From: Ancylomarina sp. 16SWW S1-10-2
GTDB taxonomy: Bacteria > Bacteroidota > Bacteroidia > Bacteroidales > Marinifilaceae
Length of the DNA stretch: 64,000 nt
Reading direction: 5' to 3'
Assembly (NCBI RefSeq): GCF_009669305.1
Contig: NZ_SADB01000008.1
Span: forward strand, 1 to 64,000
Shown piece by piece: positions 34,354 to 42,703 of the stretch. The notes under the pieces were generated by a model. It was not told the DNA's origin. It worked only from the letters and a program-made list of their open reading frames with translations, and ran no database searches. The number at the start of each line of letters is the position of its first letter. Within the stretch, counting starts at the first letter, position 1. The position numbers and the translations under genes were made by a program.

Positions 34354-35265
34354 ATGAAAGATATACACAGATTAGAAACAATAACGCAGGCTCATGAATT
34401 TATGGGTGTTGAAAAACCAAAACATCCTTTGGTTAGCATTTTTTGTCATGAGAAGATGTACTCTAATCGGGAATTAATTGGGAAAGCCGTTACTACCGAT
34501 ATGTATCAGGTCGTTTATAAAATGAATACTGACGGTTCGTTTGGTTACGGACGAAACACCTACGATTTTCAGGAAGGAACTATGTTGTTTCTTAAGCCTG
34601 GGCAAGTTATTACAATGCCCGAATGGGAGTTTAATGAATCAAATGGAGGTTGGTCTTTGTTTTTTCATCCCGACTTAATTAGGAAATCCCCACTTGGACA
34701 TATTATTGACGATTATTCATTTTTCTCGTACGATGCAAACGAAGCACTTCATTTGTCGGATGATGAAAAACAGACCATAGCTGAATTGCGCGACAAAATA
34801 GTAAAAGAATATAGTTTGAATATTGACAAACACAGTCAAAAATTAATTGTAGGTAGCATTGAAATGATGTTGGATTATTGTACCCGTTTTTACGATCGCC
34901 AATTTTATACCCGCGAAAATATAAATAAAGATTTAGTGAGTAAATTTGAACACCTTTTGAAGAAATATTACAATTCAGGATTGGCTTTAAAAGAAGGTGT
35001 TCCGACTGTGAAATATTGTGGTGCTGAATTAAATATCTCGGGAAATTACCTAAGTGATTTACTAAAAAAGGAAACAGGAAGAAACGCACAAGACCATATT
35101 CATTCTTTTGTTATTGAACAAGCAAAAAATAGGCTTGTTAACTCAACCAATACCGTTTCGGAAATTGCTTACGATTTAGGATTTGAATATCCTCAATACT
35201 TTTCTCGTTTGTTTAAAAAGAAAACCGGGCAAACTCCCTTGGCATATCGAACAGCACTAAATTAA
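34354..35265 (+). CDS. AraC-family transcriptional regulator, second paralogue
   Basis: A 303-residue paralogue of the regulator at 23767, sharing MKDIHRLETI, YGRNTYDFQEGT, DDYSFFSYD, EALHLSD and most of the DNA-binding domain (LSDLLKKETGRNAQDHIHSF, then IAYDLGFEYPQYFSRLFKKK, TGQTPLAYR). The sensing domain has the same cupin outline with different surface residues (for example FCHEKMYSNRELIG against IPHGVTMNESFSG), so the two may see different ligands but bind like sites. It closes the second redox cluster and ends at a strong terminator. Confidence 0.92.
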   Translation: MKDIHRLETITQAHEFMGVEKPKHPLVSIFCHEKMYSNRELIGKAVTTDMYQVVYKMNTDGSFGYGRNTYDFQEGTMLFLKPGQVITMPEWEFNESNGGWSLFFHPDLIRKSPLGHIIDDYSFFSYDANEALHLSDDEKQTIAELRDKIVKEYSLNIDKHSQKLIVGSIEMMLDYCTRFYDRQFYTRENINKDLVSKFEHLLKKYYNSGLALKEGVPTVKYCGAELNISGNYLSDLLKKETGRNAQDHIHSFVIEQAKNRLVNSTNTVSEIAYDLGFEYPQYFSRLFKKKTGQTPLAYRTALN

Positions 35266-35290
35266 GATATACGTTTATCTATCAAAAAGA

Positions 35291-35330
35291 AAATCGGACA
35301 AACTATGGTGGGCTTGTCCGATTTTTTATT
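35291..35330 (+). terminator. Intrinsic terminator after the second AraC gene
   Basis: AAATCGGACAA (35291-35301) pairs with TTGTCCGATTT (35314-35324) around a 12-nt loop, followed by a U-rich tract. Confidence 0.9.
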
Positions 35331-35396
35331 TTGTAAATAGTATTCATTTCTCAGTTAAAAGTATACAAGCATTAATTGAATGGTTTGCTAATAAGA
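35329..35396 (+). promoter_or_regulatory. Orphan paired operator without a downstream gene
   Basis: TTTTGTAAATAGTATTCA (35329-35346) and CTCAGTTAAAAGTATACA (35350-35367) are 21 nt apart, as in the seven active-looking promoters. At the usual 39-nt offset stands TAATAAGA (35389-35396), which keeps the TA but has lost TTTG. No plus-strand gene follows before 36127, so this looks like the promoter of a lost gene. Confidence 0.5.
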
Positions 35397-35429
35397 CTTA
35401 CTGTTTTTACTTACACAAAGTGTTATGCT

Positions 35430-35891
35430 TTATATTATTTCCAAGTCTAGCTGTCTTCCTTCGTCACAGGCTTTTTTATCCATACTAGAACCTATAGCCA
35501 TTCCAATTAGCATGCCTATTGGCAATCCTATTCCCATTAATCCCATATTCCCTAGGCTTGTTCCCAAGGCAACTCCCAGAGGAACTCCAAATACCGCCAT
35601 TCCAACTGCCAACCATGTATTTCTATAATGATTTTTCGTTACAAGCTTGAGTTCTTTTTCGAGTAAATTAATAATTCGCGATTGAGTTTTAGATATTAGT
35701 TTCCTCAATTCTTTTTCTGAGTCAGTAAATGTGTTAATAGCTTCAATACCCCTATTGATAGAACTTATAATTTCATTGGGAAGTTCTTTTTTGTTCAGAT
35801 GATTTATAAATTCTGAGAATTGAGCATATTCACTATTGAGTTTCTTATTTTGGTCGAACTCGGTTCTTTTTTTAAGTTTTATTAATTCCAT
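35430..35891 (-). CDS. Small membrane protein with glycine-rich helices, unknown
   Basis: A 153-residue protein. Residues 1-90 are charged and helical (probable coiled coil, SEKELRKLISKTQSRIINLL). Residues about 93-138 form hydrophobic glycine-rich helices (LAVGMAVFGVPLGVALGTSL, then MGIGLPIGMLIGMAIGSSMD) like glycine-zipper membrane segments. No family recognised. It is monocistronic and convergent with the second AraC unit. Confidence 0.65.
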   Translation of the reverse strand: MELIKLKKRTEFDQNKKLNSEYAQFSEFINHLNKKELPNEIISSINRGIEAINTFTDSEKELRKLISKTQSRIINLLEKELKLVTKNHYRNTWLAVGMAVFGVPLGVALGTSLGNMGLMGIGLPIGMLIGMAIGSSMDKKACDEGRQLDLEII

Positions 35892-36126
35892 TTGTCAATT
35901 TTAGGCTGATAGGCTTGAGTTATTATTTGTTCATGTTCAAATTTATTCAAAATCTCTCACAGTTTTGATAGATCTTAAAAAAACAATTCTCAATATTAAA
36001 ATACGTTATTCTTTACCATAAATCGAACTCGTTGATAAAATTGCCCAATTCGTTGATTGTTTTTTCTAATTAAGCAATACCTCCCTTTCTTTGAATTACT
36101 AAATAAAACAATCAAATAAATATACG

Positions 36127-37401
36127 ATGATGGAAAAATTCAGAATCCCGAAAAGATCAATTGCTTTTGCCGTATCAATCGGTTTAGTATCTGGTTTATT
36201 ATTTACATCTTGCGATGATGATAATGACGACGAGGATACAAATGTAACAGAGTTAACGGTTAACAACTATGTACAAATTGCTTCTGGGCAAACCACCTTA
36301 TATGATCATGACGGTGCAGTTGTTTCTTCATTAAATATTGGAGATGCGTTTTACGGACAAGATGCCAGTTATTTAAAAGGCAAAGAAATGAGTTATCAGG
36401 ATAATGGTAACGAAACGGTTACCGACAATAATACAGGTTTAATGTGGCAGCAGATACCTACATCCGATGAATTTACTTGGCAAGAAGCAGTTGACTATTG
36501 CAATGATTTAGAATTTGGCGGGTACGACGATTGGAGAATGCCTAACTTAAAGGAACTTTTTTCAATCAGTGATTTTTCTACTGGATGGCCCTATATCGAC
36601 ACCGATTATTTTCATCTTGCAAGTGGTGAAGTTTCGAAAGACGAGCAATATTGGTCGAGCAACTTCTATGTTGGAACAACTGTAGAAGGCGGCAATAAAG
36701 CGGCTTTCGGAGTTAACCACGTAACTGGTCACATTAAAGCTTATCCTGCAGAAATGCCTGAAGGTGCTGGTCCTGGCAATGACGGAGCTCCTACTGATGG
36801 AGGAACTCCTCCTCCAGGCGATGGCAATGCTGCTCCAACAGGAAATCCTTTGGCGAAATACGTTCGTGCCGTTCGTGGTGGTGAATATGGAATTAATAAA
36901 TACACCAACAATAACGATGGTACTATTACCGATAGTGCTTCTGGCTTAATGTGGGCACAAAGTGATAATGGAGAAACTATGAATTGGGAAACCGCTTTAG
37001 CTTATTGCGAAGCTGCTGAATTAGCTGGATATAGCGATTGGAGAATGCCAAACGTAAAAGAATTGCAAGGTATTGTTGATTATTCTTATTCTCCAAGTGC
37101 TGAAATTGCAGAAAATGTTGGGGCTGCTATTGATCCAATATTTAGCTGTACACCAATTGTAAACGAAGCGGGTAACGACGATTATGGCTACTATTGGACA
37201 GGAACATCAGCTAACTTTACATCAGGTGAACCTTACTATTATGCATGGTATGTTGCTTTCGGAATGGCTGTTAATGCTGAGGGTGAAGACCTTCACGGCG
37301 CAGGAGGTGTTCGATTCGATACCAAATATGAAGGTGGACCTTTGGGCGAAGGTGGTGAAAGATATTACAACTATGTACGTTTAGTTCGCGATGCAAACTA
37401 A
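36127..37401 (+). CDS. Lipoprotein with two DUF1566 (Lcl C-terminal-like) domains
   Basis: A 424-residue surface or periplasmic lipoprotein: a basic start, hydrophobic segment and lipobox LLFTSC, followed by the acid run DDDNDDED that in Bacteroidota can act as a lipoprotein export signal. Two DUF1566 modules follow: about 90-245 (NNTGLMWQQIPTSDEFTWQE, GYDDWRMPNLKELFSI) and about 255-424 (SASGLMWAQSDNGETMNWET, GYSDWRMPNVKELQGI). Between them is a Gly/Pro linker (TDGGTPPPGDGN). DUF1566 has a C-type-lectin-like outline; a binding role is possible but unproven. It is monocistronic with a terminator. Confidence 0.88.
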   Translation: MMEKFRIPKRSIAFAVSIGLVSGLLFTSCDDDNDDEDTNVTELTVNNYVQIASGQTTLYDHDGAVVSSLNIGDAFYGQDASYLKGKEMSYQDNGNETVTDNNTGLMWQQIPTSDEFTWQEAVDYCNDLEFGGYDDWRMPNLKELFSISDFSTGWPYIDTDYFHLASGEVSKDEQYWSSNFYVGTTVEGGNKAAFGVNHVTGHIKAYPAEMPEGAGPGNDGAPTDGGTPPPGDGNAAPTGNPLAKYVRAVRGGEYGINKYTNNNDGTITDSASGLMWAQSDNGETMNWETALAYCEAAELAGYSDWRMPNVKELQGIVDYSYSPSAEIAENVGAAIDPIFSCTPIVNEAGNDDYGYYWTGTSANFTSGEPYYYAWYVAFGMAVNAEGEDLHGAGGVRFDTKYEGGPLGEGGERYYNYVRLVRDAN

Positions 37402-37423
37402 GTTTTTCTGAATTAGCAGATTA

Positions 37424-37461
37424 AAAATCCAGCAAGGGACTTTCCTTTGTTGGATTTTTTA
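37424..37461 (+). terminator. Intrinsic terminator after the DUF1566 lipoprotein
   Basis: AAATCCAGCAA pairs with TTGTTGGATTT (one G-U), followed by U residues. Confidence 0.8.
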
Positions 37462-37638
37462 TTTCCTCTAAATTTCGATTATATACTAAGGAGAAATCTT
37501 ATATTTTATGATGCATTGTTATAAAATCTGGCTGTTGATTAATTCTTTCGTATTGTAATTGGCAATCAACAAAAAATAAAATTGTTTTAGATCTAGGAAT
37601 AGCAAATTGCCCAATAGGGAAATGTATTTAACACTGTT

Positions 37639-38109
37639 TTATGCAAGAAGTTCTTCCAAGGCATACATTAATCTATTTTGAGCCCCTTCCTGAGAGCCAA
37701 AAATAGAACGGGATAGCTGTCCATCGGCGGTGATCAACAACCATTGAGGTGTTCCTTCTGATTGAAATAAATCATACACTTTATGTTCTTGGTCCAAGTA
37801 AATAGGGAAGGGTAATTCATTTATTGTAAAAATACTTTTCACATCCTCTTCGGTAGTTCTGTTTTTACCAAAGTTGGAATGAATACCAATGACCTGAAGT
37901 GTTTCAAATTTCTGTTGACATTGGTAAGCAAAAGGAATTGCTCTACCGGTACAGCCTAAACATTGATTGTTATAAATTATGATTAGAAGAGGTTTTCCTT
38001 TGTATTCCTCCATCAAATTAATTTCAGTAGAATTAAAATCTTGCACCTGAATAGATGCTATGTTCGTATCTTTATTTGTGAAATTTGCTGCTTCCTTATC
38101 TGGTTTCAT
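37639..38109 (-). CDS. Thioredoxin-like/AhpC-TSA family protein
   Basis: A 156-residue thioredoxin-fold protein without signal peptide. The fold opens with KGKPLLIIIYNNQCLGCTGR, giving an active-site C-x2-C (CLGC), and continues with LPFPIYLDQEHKVYDLFQSE and the cis-Pro loop GTPQWLLITADGQL, which is typical of TlpA/peroxiredoxin-like proteins. It lies 124 nt after a Kef-type antiporter on the same strand. Kef systems respond to electrophiles and thiol state, so a thiol-redox protein in the same unit makes sense; that link is inference. Confidence 0.82.
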   Translation of the reverse strand: MKPDKEAANFTNKDTNIASIQVQDFNSTEINLMEEYKGKPLLIIIYNNQCLGCTGRAIPFAYQCQQKFETLQVIGIHSNFGKNRTTEEDVKSIFTINELPFPIYLDQEHKVYDLFQSEGTPQWLLITADGQLSRSIFGSQEGAQNRLMYALEELLA

Positions 38110-38233
38110 ATCTTTAATTTTGAGATTTACATGTTGTTATAAGCTTATAAACAGAAATTACATGAAAGGAAATAAGATCCCAATACTTCTAGTTTCCGTT
38201 TTTTTTGAGTCAAAAACAGTGTTAACCAATAAT

Positions 38234-40123
38234 TTATATTTTACCCTCTCCAAATTCCTTAATAATATCTGAAGCATCCCACCCCATATCTTTTTCTTTA
38301 TGGAAATCTTCTTTTTCCTGCAACATAGATTTTTCAAGGAATTGCATTCTTTTTTTGGCTTCAGAGATTAATAAAGACTTGTCTTGCCAAACCTCACTTA
38401 ATTCTGGAATAAATTTTTCTACATTTTTTCTATAGGTTTTTGATGCGCGAAAGGACTCATGTCTTCTGTGGCCCAAATAACAAAGTGCATCGGTTCCCAT
38501 TCTTAATGCAGAATCTAAAAAATCTAATTGTATACGATCTACACCCTGTTCTATTAAACTATAGGAGCTTAAAAAGGATTGGCTTCTTACAACAAGTTTT
38601 AACTTGGGATAATTTTTTTTAACTGTCGCTACAATTTCTTTTGTCTTATTAGGATCGTCAACGGCTACGATTAAAAGATCTGCTTCAGCTGCTCCTGCTG
38701 CTTTTAATAAGTCGTTGCGAGATGCATCTCCATAGAAAACTTTTAAGTCAAACTTTCTCAAAAGATCTACATTATCGGGATCAATATCCAGATAAGTGGC
38801 ATAAACACCATTGGCTTGCAAAAATCTTCCAATAGTACTTCCATATCTACCAAACCCAGCGATGATTACTTTTTTATCTTCCTGCATTTCATCAGCTTCT
38901 TTTACACTTTCTTTGGTGCCAAACCGGGGTTGTATCAGTTTCTCGTTAAACAACATTAGTAGAGGAGTGAGCGCCATAGAAATGGCAACTACAGCTATTA
39001 ATGGGTTCGCTACATCGCTTGATATAATGGAATTGGAAGTAGAGAAGGACAGGAGCACAAAGGCAAATTCGCCACCCTGTGCAAGTGAGAAGGAGAAGAT
39101 CATATTTTTATCGAGACCCATCTTGAAAAAGTAACCAATAACAAATAAGACTACAAACTTTACAGCTATCAGAATAGCTACTAAGCCAAAAATTAATTTT
39201 GGACTCTCTGCAATCAAATGAAAGTCGATAGAAGCTCCAACAGCGATAAAAAATAAGCCTAGGAGTAAACCTTTAAAGGGTTCTATGTCAGTTTCTAACT
39301 CATGTCGGTACTCACTTTGTGCCAAAACCACACCAGCTACAAAAGTACCCAATGCAGGACTTAGGCCTATCATGGTCATAAGAGCCGCTGTTGAAATTAC
39401 CAAGAGTAGAGCTGCAATAGTGAATAATTCCCTTAAATCGGTTTTGGCTATAAAACGGAACGCTTGACTAATTAAATATTTTCCGGCAAAAATAATAGTA
39501 GAAATCACACCTAAGGTTAATAAGGTTGTTCCCCAAATAGGCCAACCATCAACCCAGGTAGAGGAATGATGAGCCACATCAGTTGTTTCTGTTACCAATC
39601 CTTTAATTGCCAAATAAGGAAGGATTGCAAGAATAGGAATCACTGCAATATCTTGAAACAAAAGAACAGAGAAGGCATTTTGTCCTGCTTCGGTTTTCAT
39701 GAGCCCTTTTTCGTTTAAGGATTGAATAACAATAGCTGTGGAAGATAGCGCAAAGGTAAGACCAATGGCTAGACCCGTTTGCCAGGCAAATCCCATTATA
39801 ATGGCAATGCCCATAATTATAGCCGCTGTAATTCCTGTTTGAAAACCACCCAAACCGAAAATAGATTTGCGTAATTTCCATATCATAGAAGGTTGTAATT
39901 CGAGTCCGACAAGAAACAACATCATCACGACACCAAACTCAGCGAAATGCATCACGTCTTGTCCTTCTTCGCCAATAAACCCAAAAAGGAATGGTCCAAT
40001 AATAATACCTGCTAGGAGATACCCCAATACTGAGCCCAAACCGAGCTTCTTGGCTACAGGAACAGCAACAACTGCAGCCGTTAAGTAAACCAATGCCTGA
40101 AAAAAGAATCCACCTTGTTCCAT
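38234..40123 (-). CDS. CPA2-family cation:proton antiporter (KefB/KefC-like)
   Basis: A 629-residue inner-membrane protein. Residues about 5-390 hold some twelve or thirteen transmembrane helices of the Na+/H+ exchanger fold (VVAVPVAKKLGLGSVLGYLL, LALSSTAIVIQSL-like segment in FALSSTAIVIQSLNEKG). Residues about 408-525 are a TrkA-N/RCK nucleotide-binding domain (KKVIIAGFGRYGSTIGRFLQ, YLDIDPDNVDLL, FYGDASRNDLLKAAGA), as in KefB/KefC glutathione-gated K+ efflux systems that acidify the cell under electrophile stress. The ancillary oxidoreductase is 11 nt upstream. Confidence 0.92.
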   Translation of the reverse strand: MEQGGFFFQALVYLTAAVVAVPVAKKLGLGSVLGYLLAGIIIGPFLFGFIGEEGQDVMHFAEFGVVMMLFLVGLELQPSMIWKLRKSIFGLGGFQTGITAAIIMGIAIIMGFAWQTGLAIGLTFALSSTAIVIQSLNEKGLMKTEAGQNAFSVLLFQDIAVIPILAILPYLAIKGLVTETTDVAHHSSTWVDGWPIWGTTLLTLGVISTIIFAGKYLISQAFRFIAKTDLRELFTIAALLLVISTAALMTMIGLSPALGTFVAGVVLAQSEYRHELETDIEPFKGLLLGLFFIAVGASIDFHLIAESPKLIFGLVAILIAVKFVVLFVIGYFFKMGLDKNMIFSFSLAQGGEFAFVLLSFSTSNSIISSDVANPLIAVVAISMALTPLLMLFNEKLIQPRFGTKESVKEADEMQEDKKVIIAGFGRYGSTIGRFLQANGVYATYLDIDPDNVDLLRKFDLKVFYGDASRNDLLKAAGAAEADLLIVAVDDPNKTKEIVATVKKNYPKLKLVVRSQSFLSSYSLIEQGVDRIQLDFLDSALRMGTDALCYLGHRRHESFRASKTYRKNVEKFIPELSEVWQDKSLLISEAKKRMQFLEKSMLQEKEDFHKEKDMGWDASDIIKEFGEGKI

Positions 40124-40134
40124 ATTAATCTCTT

Positions 40135-40728
40135 CTATTTATTGGTGAAATAATCATTAAAATATTCTCTATTGGCCAAATCATCTAAATTGATGGTTTC
40201 ATCTCGTAGACCAGCTAATAATTCCAAATAGGTCGTTTTATGCTCTAGGACTTCTTGCTTGGTAATAGAATGCGTACCATGAACCACAAAAGGAGGTAGG
40301 TAATTCATTTGACAAAGATTGGCCATTTGTTCGAAAGGTCTTAATAATTGTCGGATAGTAAACTTATTATAACCTTGCTGACAGTAGGCCATTTTTTCTC
40401 CTCCTGCGGTTAAAACTTGAAATATGAATTTACCTTTTAGTTTTATCCCTTCGTGTCCATAAGCCCATCCGTGGTTTAAAACCAAATCTTGCCATTCCTT
40501 GAGAATAGCGGGTGTACTATACCAATAAAAAGGATGATGAAATATAATGATATCGTGTGCATCTACCAGTTTTTGCTCAGCTTCAATATCAATATCCATT
40601 TCAGGGTAAGCCTGATAAAGATCGTGCAGCGTAATGCCTTCCATATCATCAACACCGTGAATCAGTATTTTATTTATTCTAGATTTTTGAAAAGCGGGAT
40701 GAGCAAATAATATGAGTATCTTTTTCAT
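40135..40728 (-). CDS. KefG/KefF-like NAD(P)H oxidoreductase, antiporter partner
   Basis: A 197-residue flavodoxin-fold protein of the NQO/Kef-ancillary family. Motifs: KKILILFAHPAFQKSRINKI at the N-terminus, then DIIIFHHPFYWYSTPAILKE and WAYGHEGIKLKGKFIFQVLT, all typical of KefF/KefG, which bind FMN and activate the cognate antiporter. It is the first gene of the unit, 11 nt before the antiporter, which strongly supports this role. The family resemblance does not separate KefF from KefG with certainty. Confidence 0.9.
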   Translation of the reverse strand: MKKILILFAHPAFQKSRINKILIHGVDDMEGITLHDLYQAYPEMDIDIEAEQKLVDAHDIIIFHHPFYWYSTPAILKEWQDLVLNHGWAYGHEGIKLKGKFIFQVLTAGGEKMAYCQQGYNKFTIRQLLRPFEQMANLCQMNYLPPFVVHGTHSITKQEVLEHKTTYLELLAGLRDETINLDDLANREYFNDYFTNK

Positions 40729-40898
40729 GAAAAGATTTTAAGGTTAAAAGTAGAATGTTGAGATGACAAATCTAATCAATTTCTGAATAGTTGAATTTTC
40801 AATCTATTAGACAAAAAGTGGTGTGTTTAAATTGAAATTTCAATGACAACTATTGTTATTGAATTGTAGATGCTAGTATAGCCCCAAATGATATGCCG

Positions 40899-40952
<54 letters not shown>

Positions 40953-41220
40953 AAATGGAGACGATTCATGTTAGGTATTTCATGACATATTTTGATGTTT
41001 GGTAGTGGTGCGTATAAGAATAGTTTAATTATGTTTGCGAGGTTTGTTTATAGAATTTTTTTTGAAAAGGAAAGCTTGGTTGTCACAATTTGTTATTTTA
41101 TTTCAATTTATTGATAATGAATTTAATATTAATTAAAAAATTTCAATCTCTTTGAATTGTTCTCTTGTGATTTCTTCGATATTTTCCAAAAAGCATTAGA
41201 AATTTCAATGATTCTAACAT

Positions 41221-41250
41221 AAAAAATGAACCTAAATAGGTTCATTTTTT
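41221..41250 (-). terminator. Terminator hairpin, copy A
   Basis: AAAAAATGAACCTA pairs perfectly with TAGGTTCATTTTTT around two A residues. It lies about 150 nt beyond the DUF4269 stop codon. The equivalent hairpin of copy B has compensated stem changes. Confidence 0.75.
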
Positions 41251-41399
41251 GCATAGTTATCTTGAGTTGATTTAAAAAGAGCTATCAAATTTTCTTGATT
41301 AAATACTAATGAAAATGTATCAAGGAAATCAGAATAATAAGAAGACTCTTTTTTTCATAGTTCTAAATCTTTACGTTTTAGTTTTGTCATAGAAATTCG

Positions 41400-41942
41400 C
41401 TAGTTTATTTCCGATTCAAGTTCCAAAAGTGATCTGTTGTGATTTTGCTTTAATCCCAATTCCATGCTGAATGCAGGTTCTGTTCTGTAGCCTTTATGTT
41501 TCAAATCAACAATTCGTTTCCGAAAAGCTTCCCCCCTTTGGTTGAGTAGTCTATCTTCTATGATCATGTGTCTATAAGCAATCTGATCTTTTGTATGAAT
41601 ATTTTGTCCAAAAATTTCAACTTCAAATTCATCCATAATAAAATACGCAAAGGTATCTTGGGTTGGTTGCTCTACGGTTTCCCATATCCTAAAGCCTATT
41701 TGGTCACCAAACTCTGCTGTAAGAATTTTTTTAAAATAAGCCTGATTCTCACAATAGCATATTACATCAAGGTCGCTACTCTCTATATCGATATTAATTG
41801 GAATTGTACCAACAAGTATTGGGTCAAACTGTCTAAGTTTTTCTAATACCTTGTGCTTAGTTAGTAGCTCGTAAGCTCGTTGTTGCTTTTCATTTCCATT
41901 TCTCAAGTAATCAATTTTTTCGAAGCTAGTGTGTGTATTCAT
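41400..41942 (-). CDS. DUF4269-like protein, copy A
   Basis: Start set at 41942 (MNTHTSFEKIDYLRNGNEKQ) because the paralogue at 44016 begins at the same place; an upstream extension to 42050 is not supported. The 180-residue protein resembles the DUF4269 group, which has a nucleotidyltransferase-like core: LVGTIPINIDIESSDLDVIC carries the typical G-x-x-x-x-x-x-x-x-S-D-x-D pattern with two acidic metal ligands. Later acidic EVEIFGQN may supply the third ligand. Its substrate is unknown. It is monocistronic within a duplicated segment. Confidence 0.78.
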   Translation of the reverse strand: MNTHTSFEKIDYLRNGNEKQQRAYELLTKHKVLEKLRQFDPILVGTIPINIDIESSDLDVICYCENQAYFKKILTAEFGDQIGFRIWETVEQPTQDTFAYFIMDEFEVEIFGQNIHTKDQIAYRHMIIEDRLLNQRGEAFRKRIVDLKHKGYRTEPAFSMELGLKQNHNRSLLELESEIN

Positions 41943-42628
41943 GATTATTTGTTTTTGTGATACGATACAGTTGCAGCCTATCTGGTTTGTGCTTATTAAT
42001 ATACGAAAAAACGCATAATTATTTGACCTAAATAGGCAATTATTTTTCAATTTTTTTCATGGATGATTACTAGCTAAGTTTTTTAGCCATTTAATGGCTA
42101 TTTACAACACTAATACGGCGTTCTAATATGGCAATATCGGGACGTTTTCCCTCCTTTTGTTTTTTATTTAGAGTGTCTTAAATTCATGTATATGGTGCTG
42201 ACTTTAACGCTTAATATTTTCAGGGAGGATAATAGCTCGTAAGCTCCAAAAATCTTTTATTTTGATTCCTTTATTATGGTATTAATTATCTATAAAACAT
42301 TGTGATAAGGTATTTTAATTCAATTTCCTTTTTTCCGATAGACTTAGCTGGTGCACGAGTACCCTTATGTATCTGATTAAATTTTCAGATTAATTATAAA
42401 ATTATCTGTAAACCTACCGCTCATGTTGGGCAGTACTTGCCATACGAACGCTTAGTTGTTACCCCTCGTTATTATTTTGCTCATTAAATTATTTTCATTT
42501 TTTTTTCAGATGAAAGTCCTTATTAATCTGAATTATACACATTCGTGTAAGTATGTGCATTGAATGTAACTTATTGTATTGTTGATTGTTGTGTTGTAGG
42601 TTTGTGTCGTATTTAAAGAGAAATATTA

Positions 42629-42691
42629 ATGAAAAAAACTTTAATTTTAGTTGTCGGCATACTTCTGTTTTCAACTATTAGTTATTCATAA
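42629..42691 (+). pseudogene. Orphaned signal peptide of the VOC gene
   Basis: Twenty codons read MKKTLILVVGILLFSTISYS and end in TAA. The frame is the same as that of the VOC gene at 42704, 25 codons on. Reading through the TAA as the likely ancestral CAA gives SYS-QTTND, a typical Bacteroidota signal-peptidase site with Gln at +1. A single C-to-T change therefore seems to have cut the signal peptide from the enzyme. Confidence 0.65.
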
Positions 42692-42703
42692 ACAACAAAT
42701 GAT

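Larger units (their letters stand above)
41080..42450. repeat. Duplicated segment, copy A (DUF4269 gene and flanks)
   Basis: About 1.35 kb is similar to 43725-45070 in the same orientation, covering the DUF4269 gene, its terminator hairpin and some 450 bases upstream. Shared upstream stretches include AGCTCCAAAAATCTTTTATT and TTTGATTCCTTTATTATGG. A further short similar block lies outside each copy (about 40955-41060 and 45205-45300, both with GACGATTCAT). Identity is moderate, so the duplication is not recent. Confidence 0.75.
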
